Positions 1-8,444 of a stretch of 64,000 bases of DNA are shown here, in pieces. The notes under the pieces were generated by a model, which did not search any database, had not been told where the DNA came from, and saw only the letters and a list, made by a program, of their open reading frames with translations. The stretch is from Lewinellaceae bacterium (GTDB lineage Bacteria > Bacteroidota > Bacteroidia > Chitinophagales > Saprospiraceae). How positions within the stretch are numbered: the first letter of the stretch is position 1; every line of letters begins with the position of its first letter. The stretch covers positions 6,668-70,667 of the forward strand of contig JACJYP010000017.1 in NCBI GenBank assembly GCA_020636045.1. Reading direction: 5' to 3'. Made by a program: the position numbers and the translations under genes.

Positions 1-2257
1 ACACAACAATGGCAACGGCACTTTTAGCGATATCGGCTGTATATCAGGCGTTTATCAGACCGATTGGTCGTGGAGCGGCCTGATCTTCGATATGGACAAC
101 GACGGCTTGCGCGATATGCACGTCACGAACGGATATCGCCGGGAAGTGACCAGCCGCGATTTTGCGGATTTTACATTTCCGGAGATCAAAAAGAAAAATG
201 CCGGAAAACGCCTGCGCGACATTTATCCGAATTTCAACGAATTTCTGGAGCAGGTGCCGACGTTCAAAGTCCGCAACTTTTGCTTTCAAAACAAAGGCAA
301 CTGGCAGTTCAACGACGTCGGGGGCGACTGGATGACCATGCCGGCAGCGTGGTCCTGCGGCGCGGCCTGGGCGGATTTCGATAAAGACGGCGACCTGGAC
401 CTTGTGGTCAACAACCTCGAACAAGCGGCTTTCATTTATGAAAATACCAGTCAGGGCAAACCCAACAGCCATTATCTTCAGATCAAACTGCTGGGGCCGG
501 CAAAAAATCCGTTTGCCGTTGGGGCGTCGGCGGCCATCTATTACGATAACGGCAAAAAACAGTACCAGGAATTGTTCCCGACCAGGGGTATTTTCTCGTC
601 CGTGGAGCACCTGATACACTTCGGCACAGGCAACAGCGCAAAAGTGGACAAAGTAGTGGTGCGCTGGCCCGACGGCAAAACGCAAACCCTTACCGATGTC
701 GCTACCAATCAACGGCTTACACTTAATTATTCCGATGCAAGCGGATATGCAGCACACATCGGTCCCGAGCCCTTGCACAACGCATATTTTACCGATAAAA
801 GCGCAGGCGCAGGCATAAAGTTCGAACACGTGGAAAACGAATTCAACGACTTCGAAAAATGGCCGCTGAACACCTGGAGCATTAGCGATCTGGGGCCGCT
901 GATGGCCAGCGGCGACGTGAACGGCGACGGCCTCGACGATGTGTTCATCGGAAATGCCTTCGACCATGCCGGCGCCCTGTATGTGCAAAATGCCGGAGGT
1001 ACTTTTCGCCCCGTTTCGGCAGCCACCTGGGAGGCTGATAAAATTTACGAGGACCATGGCGCGACTTTCTTCGACGCTGACGGCGACGGCGACCTCGACC
1101 TGTTCGTGATCAGCGGAGGCGCCGAATCCACCAGCCCCGCCGCATGGCAGAATCGCCTGTATATCAATACGGACGGAAAAGGGAACTTTATAAAAGCGGC
1201 CGATGCACTCCCCCAGAGCCAGGATGTGGCGCTGCGCGCTGCTGCCTTCGATTATGACGGCGACAACGACCTGGACCTGTTCATCGGCGGACGTGTTACC
1301 CCCGGCAAGTGGCCGCTGATCCCGCGCAGCGTCGTTTTGCGCAACGACCAGAACAAATTTACCGATGTCACCGCAACGGTAGCACCCGATTTTGAGCGCT
1401 GTGGCATGGTGACCGACCTGGTTTGGGCCAACGTCGATGCAGATCCGCAACCCGAATTGGTCGTGGTGGGCGAGTGGATGCCGGTCACCGTTTTTAAGTT
1501 GACTAACAACAAGTTACAAAATGTTACGTCGACACTTGGCCTCGACAAATCGAATGGTTTGTGGTTCCGGCTTGCAGTGGCCGATGTCGACGGCGACGGC
1601 GATATGGACCTCGTGACGGGTAACCTCGGCCTGAACACCCGATTCACGGCTTCCGACGAGGCGCCGCTGCGTTGTTTTGCAAAAGATTTTGACAACAACG
1701 GCACCCTCGATCCGCTGGTGGCCTACTACGAGAAAGGGAAACTTTATCCGCTTCTGCAAAAGGAGGTGCTGAACAAGCAGATGCCCATTCTGAAAAAGAA
1801 ATTCCTGTATGCCAAAGAATACGGCAATGCCACGATCGGCCAGGTGTGGCCGCAAAAGGACCTCGACGCTGCGCTGAATCTCTATTGCTATGTATTGCAG
1901 AGTTGCTGGTGGGAAAACAAGGGCGGCAAATATGTCAGGCATGACTTCCCGATACCCGTACAAACTTCTGTTATTCAAGGAATTGCAGTCGGAGACTACA
2001 ATGGCGACGGATTCACGGATATTTTACTGAGCGGCAATAAATACGGCTTCGAGGTAGAAACCAATCGCTGCGACGCAGGCAATGGATCGTTGCTGGCCGG
2101 CGATGGCAAAGGGCATTTTTCGTGGGTGAACAACCTTGAGACAGGATTCTGGGCCATGCGCGAGGCGCGCGATATGGCAGTATTGCGCAGCAGCGGCGGC
2201 AAACAGATCATTATCGTATCCAATAACAACGGCAAACCACAGGTGTATCTGCATTGA
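1..2257 (+). CDS. FG-GAP/VCBS repeat protein with ASPIC/UnbV domain (5' partial)
   Basis: The frame is open from base 2, so the N-terminus and any signal peptide lie outside the window; 751 residues are visible. Many calcium-binding-loop motifs of the D-x-D-x-D-G-x-x-D type recur (DFDKDGDLD, DVNGDGLDD, DADGDGDLD, DYDGDNDLD, DVDGDGDMD, DYNGDGFTD), the mark of FG-GAP/VCBS beta-propeller blades. Between about 470 and 740 bp lies an ASPIC/UnbV-like module (HYLQIKLLG ... VVVRWPDGKTQTLTDV), as in the CRTAC1 family. Such proteins are exported and common in Bacteroidota, often in carbohydrate-use or surface loci; the ligand is unknown. No T9SS sorting tail is seen at the C-terminus, which ends PQVYLH. 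The family assignment is firm, the function is not. Confidence 0.9.
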   Translation, partial: HNNGNGTFSDIGCISGVYQTDWSWSGLIFDMDNDGLRDMHVTNGYRREVTSRDFADFTFPEIKKKNAGKRLRDIYPNFNEFLEQVPTFKVRNFCFQNKGNWQFNDVGGDWMTMPAAWSCGAAWADFDKDGDLDLVVNNLEQAAFIYENTSQGKPNSHYLQIKLLGPAKNPFAVGASAAIYYDNGKKQYQELFPTRGIFSSVEHLIHFGTGNSAKVDKVVVRWPDGKTQTLTDVATNQRLTLNYSDASGYAAHIGPEPLHNAYFTDKSAGAGIKFEHVENEFNDFEKWPLNTWSISDLGPLMASGDVNGDGLDDVFIGNAFDHAGALYVQNAGGTFRPVSAATWEADKIYEDHGATFFDADGDGDLDLFVISGGAESTSPAAWQNRLYINTDGKGNFIKAADALPQSQDVALRAAAFDYDGDNDLDLFIGGRVTPGKWPLIPRSVVLRNDQNKFTDVTATVAPDFERCGMVTDLVWANVDADPQPELVVVGEWMPVTVFKLTNNKLQNVTSTLGLDKSNGLWFRLAVADVDGDGDMDLVTGNLGLNTRFTASDEAPLRCFAKDFDNNGTLDPLVAYYEKGKLYPLLQKEVLNKQMPILKKKFLYAKEYGNATIGQVWPQKDLDAALNLYCYVLQSCWWENKGGKYVRHDFPIPVQTSVIQGIAVGDYNGDGFTDILLSGNKYGFEVETNRCDAGNGSLLAGDGKGHFSWVNNLETGFWAMREARDMAVLRSSGGKQIIIVSNNNGKPQVYLH

Positions 2258-2313
2258 ATGCTTTTTCCAGCCGGCGATCTATCTTTGCGGCTTGTTACAA
2301 AAACGACGCAACA

Positions 2314-2820
2314 ATGAAAAAACTGACATTCATCCTTTTCGCAGCCCTCGCATGGGCTGCATGCCAAAATTCAGAGTCTGATAATAAAGCAGACAGCCCG
2401 GAATCTGCCGTTTCGAACAGCCTTCAATCTGCCAATCCGGGCCAGACGGAGGCTGCTTCCATGGAAAAAGTCCTGTCAGATGCCCAGGCTTCGCTGGATG
2501 AGACCAAAAATGTTTCCAAACAGATCGATGCCCTGCCTGAAAAAATAAAAAAAGAGAAGGCAACCGAGATCGAGGAAATGAGAAACATGGTAGAAGCGAT
2601 CACGGAAAAACAAACCTACTTCATGCAGGAGTTGAACGCTTCCAAGCAGGCCGCCACTCCGAAAACAGAAAGCGATGGAGGCTCCTCTTTTTCCGGCAGC
2701 CAAAGCAGCACGGGAGGGCCCGACCCGGCACTCCTGAAAGACGCCGCTGAATCCAACACCCGTTATCAGGAAGAACTCAAAAAGATCCAGGAACAGATAA
2801 AAACACTGAAGGACAACTGA
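2314..2820 (+). CDS. small coiled-coil lipoprotein, hypothetical
   Basis: A 168-residue protein. I chose the ATG at 2314 (MKKLTFILFAALAWAAC) over an in-frame ATG at 2254, because the later start gives a clean lipoprotein signal with Cys17 as the likely lipidated residue and the earlier start overlaps the end of the preceding gene. The mature part is Lys/Glu/Gln-rich with heptad-like stretches (about 50-110 and 140-168) and a Gly/Ser-rich linker between them, suggesting a periplasmic coiled coil anchored in a membrane. It lies 56 nt after the FG-GAP gene and ends just before a strong terminator, so the two could be cotranscribed. I do not recognise a named family. Confidence 0.75.
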   Translation: MKKLTFILFAALAWAACQNSESDNKADSPESAVSNSLQSANPGQTEAASMEKVLSDAQASLDETKNVSKQIDALPEKIKKEKATEIEEMRNMVEAITEKQTYFMQELNASKQAATPKTESDGGSSFSGSQSSTGGPDPALLKDAAESNTRYQEELKKIQEQIKTLKDN

Positions 2821-2848
2821 TCTTTTTAAACAAATGCTTAACACAAAA

Positions 2849-2885
2849 CAGCCGGCCGGACGCAATCGTCCGGCCGGCTGTTTTT
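2849..2885 (+). terminator. Rho-independent terminator, possibly bidirectional
   Basis: A perfect 14-bp GC-rich stem (2849-2862 with 2867-2880, arms CAGCCGGCCGGACG and its complement) encloses the loop CAAT and is followed by TTTTT at 2881-2885. It closes the lipoprotein gene. It sits between convergent genes and the minus-strand side is also T-rich (TGTTTTGTGTT), so it may serve the tetR gene as well. Confidence 0.9.
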
Positions 2886-2925
2886 CTGATAGAAAACACA
2901 TCGATCGTGTCTGCCAAACATTCCG

Positions 2926-3534
2926 TTATTCTTCCCTGCACCGCAGGTACGAAAGGATCATTTCGGGGATCGCTTTTTTCCGCTCTTCTACAAAACGATA
3001 AAACTCCTCGGTGCTCATTTGCTTCTTTAGTTTCAGCACATTCATACTGATGAACGGGAATACCACCATCGACATCAGGCTGACTTCCACCTGATCGAAA
3101 TCCACGCGGCGGATATTGCCTTTCTCGGCCTCCCGTTCAAGTTGCTGGAGAAACTTGTTGGGTCCTGCTTCCTGCATTTTCGACGCCATTTCGCACATTT
3201 TTGTATTCTCGCCGCGCATTTCGCTCAAAACGAATACCGGAAGCAAAGGGTCCTTTTTCAGCAGATCGGTCATGTAGTCCACAAACTTGTAGATCTTTGC
3301 TTCGAGGGGCAGATCATCGTTCAAAATTCGTGTTGCAGGAGCAAATGTTTCTGCAAAACTATCCTGAAAGATCTCCTGAAAGAGGCGTTCCTTGCTATGG
3401 AAGTAGTAATTGACCAATGCAATATTTGTATCGGCCGATTCGGCGATATCACGGGTCGTGGTGCTTCCAAAGCCCTTTTCGAGGAAAATCCTCTTCGCAG
3501 CATCCCTGATCTTTTCTTCAGTGCTTATGGCCAT
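2926..3534 (-). CDS. TetR/AcrR family transcriptional regulator
   Basis: A 202-residue protein with an N-terminal TetR helix-turn-helix (about residues 8-55: IRDAAKRIFLEKGFGSTTTRDIAESAD followed by VNYYFHSKERLF, the typical recognition-helix and YFxSKExL ending). The C-terminal half is the helical ligand-binding and dimer domain; its ligand cannot be read from sequence. The gene stands alone. A TATCTTTG promoter element lies 21 nt upstream of the start and a perfect 12-bp palindrome (3611-3622) lies about 77 bp upstream, which would suit autoregulation. A related palindrome occurs before the gene at 7021. Confidence 0.93.
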   Translation of the reverse strand: MAISTEEKIRDAAKRIFLEKGFGSTTTRDIAESADTNIALVNYYFHSKERLFQEIFQDSFAETFAPATRILNDDLPLEAKIYKFVDYMTDLLKKDPLLPVFVLSEMRGENTKMCEMASKMQEAGPNKFLQQLEREAEKGNIRRVDFDQVEVSLMSMVVFPFISMNVLKLKKQMSTEEFYRFVEERKKAIPEMILSYLRCREE

Positions 3535-3554
3535 TTTTGTTTGTTTTAGCGCAG

Positions 3555-3562
3555 CAAAGATA
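3555..3562 (-). promoter_or_regulatory. TAnnTTTG-type -7 element for tetR
   Basis: Read on the minus strand the sequence is TATCTTTG, matching the Bacteroidota sigma-A -7 consensus TAnnTTTG, 21 nt before the tetR start codon. No clear TTTG -33 box at 19 nt is present (a TTTG is only 4 nt upstream). Confidence 0.45.
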
Positions 3563-3610
3563 CGTTCAAACAGGAGAATAGTTCCGGTGCCAAAGGCTAT
3601 TTTTAAACAT

Positions 3611-3622
3611 TTGATTAATCAA
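3611..3622. promoter_or_regulatory. 12-bp perfect palindrome, candidate TetR operator
   Basis: TTGATTAATCAA is a perfect palindrome about 77 bp upstream of tetR and about 50 bp upstream of the tetR -7 element. TetR-family dimers bind short palindromes near their own genes. A near copy with one base fewer in the centre (TTGATTATCAA) lies at 7003-7013. The operator role is inferred. Confidence 0.35.
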
Positions 3623-3650
3623 CCGGAGGTGTATTTCATAACGACCTGTA

Positions 3651-3707
3651 AAACAAAAAATCCGTTGCCGAAAGACCTGCTCGTAAAAGCAAACCCGCGG
3701 CAACGGA
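3651..3707 (-). terminator. Rho-independent terminator of the giant T9SS gene
   Basis: A 10-bp perfect stem (3661-3670, TCCGTTGCCG, with 3698-3707) has a 27-nt loop. Read on the minus strand it is followed by TTTTTTGTTTT (complement of 3651-3660). It lies 50 nt past the stop of the gene ending at 3758. Confidence 0.75.
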
Positions 3708-3757
3708 CGAACGGCGGCAGCATGGAGTACGCCGGTGGCTGCTATTTATGTTTGCGC

Positions 3758-6700
3758 CTAAAAAACGATCAGTTTTCCACCGGCCAGGCTTGTGGTTCCG
3801 GCGCCGATCTGCCAGAAATAAATACCCGATGGCAGTTCGTTCCGTTCAAACAGGTAGCGCTTACCCTGAAATTCGGCCGTTCTGACCAGAGCGCCGGAAG
3901 CATCGCGCAACGTGAACGTATATGTCTCAAAATCAGCACCTTCCGGCAGTAAGATGGTTGCAGATGAAGCGAGCGGGTTGGGATAGACCTCTACCGGCAC
4001 TTCCTTATTCAGGCCCGGGTTATGTGCCCCCAGGATAATGAACTCGTCAATGGTGCGCCAAACCGTTTCCGTGATCACGGGCGGATTGTAATCGAAATAG
4101 ATCGCTGCGTGGTTTCCGATGGCCGTTCCGGGCGGGAGGTCGGCCCGGTGGCGTATACCGAACTGCACATACCCCTGAGAAGCAGCGGGGTTGGTCGCGC
4201 TGTCGGGCAACATGATCCCTTCAAATGTAAATTGCAGAATATTGCCATTGATCAGCGCAAAACTGTACGGGTGGCTGCCTCCCTGCAGCACCAGGGTGCC
4301 GGGATCGAGGTCCTCCGACAAGGTGTCGCGCAGCACTACGATAAATGCCGTGTCATTTCCGGAATTCTGAAACCGGATGGTGTAATCCAGCCTGCTTCCG
4401 GGCCGTATAACATGCTGATCGCCAATACCGATCGGGCTCGCTGTTTTGTCATTCGGGTCATAAGAATTGGACACATCGAAACAGGCCTGATCGATAAAGG
4501 GGCCGGGAGAACCTCCGCCTGCCGGAGGATTGCCCGACAGCATACCCATGCAATTGGTCAGCGAATAGGTCACAAGCGTGTCGCCGGGGAAGCCCGGTTC
4601 CTGGTCGGCGATGCAACTCAGGGTCTGGCCATTGTTGGGCACCGTCAGCACGAGCGAATCGCCCGGATTGAGTTGAAACTGGCCCTGCAGCAATACAATC
4701 TGGTCTTCAACGATCACATAATCAAGCAATTGGCTATTTGGCGCATTCCCGATGTTGCGAATTTTGAACACGGCATTATCATCCGTATCGCATGCCCCGT
4801 CAACACTCACGATCGCGCCGTTCCATTGCGGCGCCTGAAAGCAGGTCGTATCGGGCTCAATGGCAGCCGACACACATACAAAATTGCCGATCTGGAGCCC
4901 GCAATCGACCCCCACCTGGATCGACAGGTCATGCCAGTCCACGATGCCGGCAGGCGCCACATCTCCCAGTTCGAATACCAATACCTGACCATTTATAGAA
5001 AGCGGACTGATACTGGCGCCCTGAAACGTCAAAAACGGATCCAGGGTAACTGTGACGCGGGCATTTTCTGCGATCGCCGTGCCTCCGTTTCTGTAACGGA
5101 CATGAACGACGCTTGTAGAACAGGGTCGTATATTATTGGCTGTCAGAGAAGTATACATTAACGGACAGTCGACATCAGCGTGCGCAACAAAGTCGGCGAC
5201 GGCGCTTTGCGCCGGGCCGGCGCCAAAATCGATCGTTTGGGACGGCGGCGAACAAATGTCGAAATTGGGGTTGATCGGTTTTACCGTCATGGTGTAGGAG
5301 CCCTCCGGGACAAACAGGGAGTACATGCCCGAGGCATCGGTCCAGACCGAAAAGTCCTCGCCGTTGCCGACTACGTTCAGTTGCCAGGATGGCAATTCCG
5401 GCTCCCCGCCGTCGTACGTACAATTGTTGTTCTGATCGAGCCTCAGCGTGCCGCTGATCTGGTGAATGAGATCGTCGGACTGGATGGGGAGATCGAGCAC
5501 AAGGCTGCCGTCGGCGCCAGCCGGAAATGATATATTGTTTGAAAAGTCGGGGCAGAGGTAGAAAAAGGGCTCGTTGGGCTCTGCTTCCAGTTCAAAATCG
5601 CCGGCCGGCAGTTTTATCTCATAGGTCCCGTCGTTTTTGCTGAACGTCATGAAAGACTCGTTGGCATTGAAAGCATGTATCCGCGCGTGCTGGACGCTTG
5701 CTTCCCCGGCATCGGCGATACAATTATCATTGCCGTCCTTGCGCACCGTTCCGGTCAGGGTGTTGATGTAAATACCCGTATTCGCCTGAATTCTGACAAA
5801 TGCCATTTGTCCGTCGACTGTCTCTCCGCAACCGGCCGCCCAGCCATCCGAAGTAGGTGTTCCGATCAACCTGGTCACCGCCGGCTGTCCGTCATCCGGC
5901 GCTTCGGCGGACCATACGATGCTGTAATCCGGTGCGAGTTTGGCCAAAAAACCGCGATTGCCCACGGTATAGCCCGATACCAGCAACGAGCCGTCCGGAT
6001 AGGCCGCTACATTGATCTCTGCTGTGTTGGGAACCGCCGGAGAGGGCGATGCATCCACCAGATTGCCCTGCCCGTCGTGACGCTTCAACTGCGTACCCTG
6101 GATATTGATAAAACCGTCGCCGGGCAGGGGTGCGATCCGTATACCTCCTGCCTGAACGGGAGTGGACTCCCAAAGCACCGTCCCGTCCGGGCTGACCCGC
6201 GCAAAACGCATTTTGGCAGGGAGAGTATTGGGTACATAAAGCGAAAAAAGAAGGTCGCCGTTCGCCATTTCGACAGCGCCGTAAAGGTCGGGTCCCAGCA
6301 TCCTGAAGGGTAACGGCACTTCAACGGTACTGATGATCTCCCCGTCGAGGCCGAGTTTGATCAGGGTAAAGGAATTCCCTATCGTAGAAGTGAAATTTAC
6401 AGCCAGGTAGTGATCCGGGGCTACAGACAAGAGCCGAAAGTAAAACCACGAAGGATTAAGGGTTTTGGCCCACAATTGTCCTCCGTCTTCATCCAAACGC
6501 AGCAGATGCAGACCGGTCGTGTCATCATTTATCGACATCATCCACCCGCCGTCGGGCGCATCCAGTATCGCTGTGGGCAGGATCAGTGCGCCGGACGGAG
6601 GTGTGGGAGGAAGATACACGTTGTCCCATTCGGTATTCTGGTCGGCATCCAGTTTGATCAGGCGGGGCAACTGATAAGCAGAAAAGGGGTTGGATTCATC

Positions 6701-6892
6701 GAGGGTGGATGAACTCAGCAAAAAACCGCCGTCAGGCGTGTTTAATGTGAAATATGCCACATCGCGGTCGAAGCCGGCAGGAGCGGGAAATACCCACTTC
6801 TGGTTTTGCTGAGCACTGATATACAGTGGGGAGAAAACTGCCGCTAAAAGCAGCCCAATCCACGAGATCTTTACTTGCAGGAAATTTTTCAT
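3758..6892 (-). CDS. large secreted protein with T9SS type A sorting domain
   Basis: A 1044-residue exported protein. The start at 6892 (MKNFLQVKISWIGLLLAAVF...ISAQ, a standard signal peptide) is preferred to the in-frame ATG at 6913, because a promoter at 6918-6948 would begin transcription near 6911. The N-terminal 370 residues resemble a beta-propeller-like repeat region (recurring GFLLSS, GWMMSIND, LVSGY strands). The middle has two Cna-B/SdrD-like segments (GTVRKDGNDNCIADAGE, GTLRLDQNNNCTYDGGE). After that comes a conserved repeat domain with YDPNDKTASP and YFDYNPP typical of large Bacteroidota surface proteins. The C-terminus is a T9SS type A domain (VYPNPLASSATI ... PSGIYFWQIG). Probably an adhesin or outer-surface structural protein; the substrate is unknown. 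Confidence 0.92.
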   Translation of the reverse strand: MKNFLQVKISWIGLLLAAVFSPLYISAQQNQKWVFPAPAGFDRDVAYFTLNTPDGGFLLSSSTLDESNPFSAYQLPRLIKLDADQNTEWDNVYLPPTPPSGALILPTAILDAPDGGWMMSINDDTTGLHLLRLDEDGGQLWAKTLNPSWFYFRLLSVAPDHYLAVNFTSTIGNSFTLIKLGLDGEIISTVEVPLPFRMLGPDLYGAVEMANGDLLFSLYVPNTLPAKMRFARVSPDGTVLWESTPVQAGGIRIAPLPGDGFINIQGTQLKRHDGQGNLVDASPSPAVPNTAEINVAAYPDGSLLVSGYTVGNRGFLAKLAPDYSIVWSAEAPDDGQPAVTRLIGTPTSDGWAAGCGETVDGQMAFVRIQANTGIYINTLTGTVRKDGNDNCIADAGEASVQHARIHAFNANESFMTFSKNDGTYEIKLPAGDFELEAEPNEPFFYLCPDFSNNISFPAGADGSLVLDLPIQSDDLIHQISGTLRLDQNNNCTYDGGEPELPSWQLNVVGNGEDFSVWTDASGMYSLFVPEGSYTMTVKPINPNFDICSPPSQTIDFGAGPAQSAVADFVAHADVDCPLMYTSLTANNIRPCSTSVVHVRYRNGGTAIAENARVTVTLDPFLTFQGASISPLSINGQVLVFELGDVAPAGIVDWHDLSIQVGVDCGLQIGNFVCVSAAIEPDTTCFQAPQWNGAIVSVDGACDTDDNAVFKIRNIGNAPNSQLLDYVIVEDQIVLLQGQFQLNPGDSLVLTVPNNGQTLSCIADQEPGFPGDTLVTYSLTNCMGMLSGNPPAGGGSPGPFIDQACFDVSNSYDPNDKTASPIGIGDQHVIRPGSRLDYTIRFQNSGNDTAFIVVLRDTLSEDLDPGTLVLQGGSHPYSFALINGNILQFTFEGIMLPDSATNPAASQGYVQFGIRHRADLPPGTAIGNHAAIYFDYNPPVITETVWRTIDEFIILGAHNPGLNKEVPVEVYPNPLASSATILLPEGADFETYTFTLRDASGALVRTAEFQGKRYLFERNELPSGIYFWQIGAGTTSLAGGKLIVF

Positions 6893-6917
6893 AGTCAAAT
6901 ATGTTTGGTTCACGGTA

Positions 6918-6948
6918 CAAAAGTCCGCGCCCCATATTGCCTTACAAA
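6918..6948 (-). promoter_or_regulatory. Bacteroidota-type promoter for the giant T9SS gene
   Basis: On the minus strand, TTTG (complement of 6945-6948), exactly 19 nt, then GACTTTTG (complement of 6918-6925). This matches TTTG-N19-TAnnTTTG with one mismatch (G for the first T). The predicted transcription start near 6911 supports the start codon at 6892. Confidence 0.55.
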
Positions 6949-7002
6949 AATCATTTTTCCTTAATCATCACACCGGTTTTAGTACTTTTATGTCGTTTAT
7001 TA

Positions 7003-7013
7003 TTGATTATCAA
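7003..7013. promoter_or_regulatory. palindrome TTGATTATCAA, candidate operator
   Basis: An 11-bp palindrome (TTGAT-T-ATCAA) 8 bp before the start codon at 7021, inside the divergent intergenic region. It resembles the 12-bp palindrome before tetR (3611-3622). An additional TTAATCAT (6961-6968) / ATGATTAA (7013-7020) inverted pair surrounds it. The regulatory role is inferred. Confidence 0.3.
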
Positions 7014-7020
7014 TGATTAA

Positions 7021-8430
7021 ATGGACATACAAAATTCGATAGTTTTTGAATCGATCCAGTCACTGAGCGCCTGGGAGGCAAAATCATTCGGGCGCTGGCT
7101 GGCATCACCCTTTTTCAACGCAAAGCCATCGCTCCCTCCCCTGTTCAACTACCTGCACCGCTGTCATGCCGCCGGCCATGTACCTGACCCGGAAGATGCC
7201 TTTAAAGCCGCATTTCCTGATAAAAAGATGTTTGACGATCAAAAACTGCAATACGCCTGTTCCTGGTTGCAATCTCAATTGCGACAGTTCTTCGCCTGGC
7301 AGGAAATGCAGGCCGAGCCTTTGCGGGCGGAAATATATGCCGTCAGAAATGCCCGGAAAAGGGGACTGGAAAAGCAGTTTCGGCAAGCATGGCGGGAAGC
7401 GGAGCAAGCACTGAAAAAAGGCCCTGAACACGGCATGGATACGCATCTCGCCGGTTTCCAGTTGTTTTTTGAAAAATATCAGTGGGAGCTTGCCCGGAAA
7501 CGCGGCCACGAGATGCCGTTCGGACCTTTACTGACGCATTTGTCTGCATTTTCTTCGGCCCGGGCATTCCAGCTCGGGTGCATGGTGCGCGCGCAGGAGG
7601 CCATCCTTCGTCAGTCGCTTACCATTGCTCCGCAGCTGGACCGTCTGCTGAGCGGCGTGCCGGATACAGCCGTCGCCGCGCTACCGGAAGTAGCGCTTTA
7701 CCACGTGGGTTATCGCATGCTTGAGCAGCCGGAAGAAAGTCGCTGGTCGGAGCAATTCCGCGATCTGCTCAGGCAGCACAGCGGACATTTTCCGCTTCAG
7801 GAGGCACGCGACCTGCTGATGCTGGCTATCAACCACTGCATTCGCCGGATCAACCGCGGAGACACGGCGAGCTTGCCGGAAATACTCGGATTCTACGAAC
7901 TGGGGCTGGAAAAAAAACTGCTTCACGACGAGCGTGGATTCCTTTCAAAATATACCTACAACAATATTCTGATGGCGATCCTGGCGCTGGAAGACTGGCC
8001 GCGGGCCGAAAACTTTCTGGAGGCTTATAAAGACCAACTTCCCGCAGCCGAACGCGACCACATCTACGCCTACAATCTGGCGATCTTTCACTTCAGGCAA
8101 GGCGCCTACGATCAGGCGCAGGAACTGCTACGCAGCCTCAACATGAGCGACGCCATGTACAACCTGGAGGTCAGAAAAATGCTGCTGAAGATCTATTACG
8201 AACAAAATGCGTTCGACGCGCTGGAATCGCTGCTGGAGAACCTGCTGACCTGGTTGCGGCGGCACGGCGAGATCGGCTACCACCGCGAGATGTACCGCAA
8301 CCTGGCGCGTTTTACCGGCAAACTCCTCAGCCTGCCGCCTTCCGATCGCGAAAAACGCGAAAAACTTGCGAAGAAGATCCGCGATACGCCCCTCGTTGCC
8401 GAACGCAGCTGGCTGCTGAGCAAAATTTAA
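7021..8430 (+). CDS. hypothetical alpha-helical (TPR-like) protein
   Basis: A 469-residue protein with no signal peptide or membrane segment. It is rich in Leu, Ala, Arg, Gln and Glu with repeated amphipathic helices (for instance LALEDWPRAENFLEAYKDQLPAAERDHIYAYN taken in parts, and FRQGAYDQAQELLRSLN), the look of a TPR-like or alpha-solenoid scaffold of the cytoplasm. The N-terminal segment has conserved-looking aromatic and basic residues (FGRWLASPFFNAKP). It lies between two giant T9SS genes, divergent from the first and ending 14 bp from the convergent second. I do not recognise a named family; a scaffold or interaction role is only suggested by its fold. Confidence 0.8.
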   Translation: MDIQNSIVFESIQSLSAWEAKSFGRWLASPFFNAKPSLPPLFNYLHRCHAAGHVPDPEDAFKAAFPDKKMFDDQKLQYACSWLQSQLRQFFAWQEMQAEPLRAEIYAVRNARKRGLEKQFRQAWREAEQALKKGPEHGMDTHLAGFQLFFEKYQWELARKRGHEMPFGPLLTHLSAFSSARAFQLGCMVRAQEAILRQSLTIAPQLDRLLSGVPDTAVAALPEVALYHVGYRMLEQPEESRWSEQFRDLLRQHSGHFPLQEARDLLMLAINHCIRRINRGDTASLPEILGFYELGLEKKLLHDERGFLSKYTYNNILMAILALEDWPRAENFLEAYKDQLPAAERDHIYAYNLAIFHFRQGAYDQAQELLRSLNMSDAMYNLEVRKMLLKIYYEQNAFDALESLLENLLTWLRRHGEIGYHREMYRNLARFTGKLLSLPPSDREKREKLAKKIRDTPLVAERSWLLSKI

Positions 8431-8444
8431 GATGTAATACTTCC

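Noticed and set aside
44..1450. 468-codon antisense frame opposite the FG-GAP gene
   Set aside because: It has no recognisable family or signal, and the opposite frame encodes clear DxDxDG repeats; long antisense frames are expected in GC-rich repeat genes.
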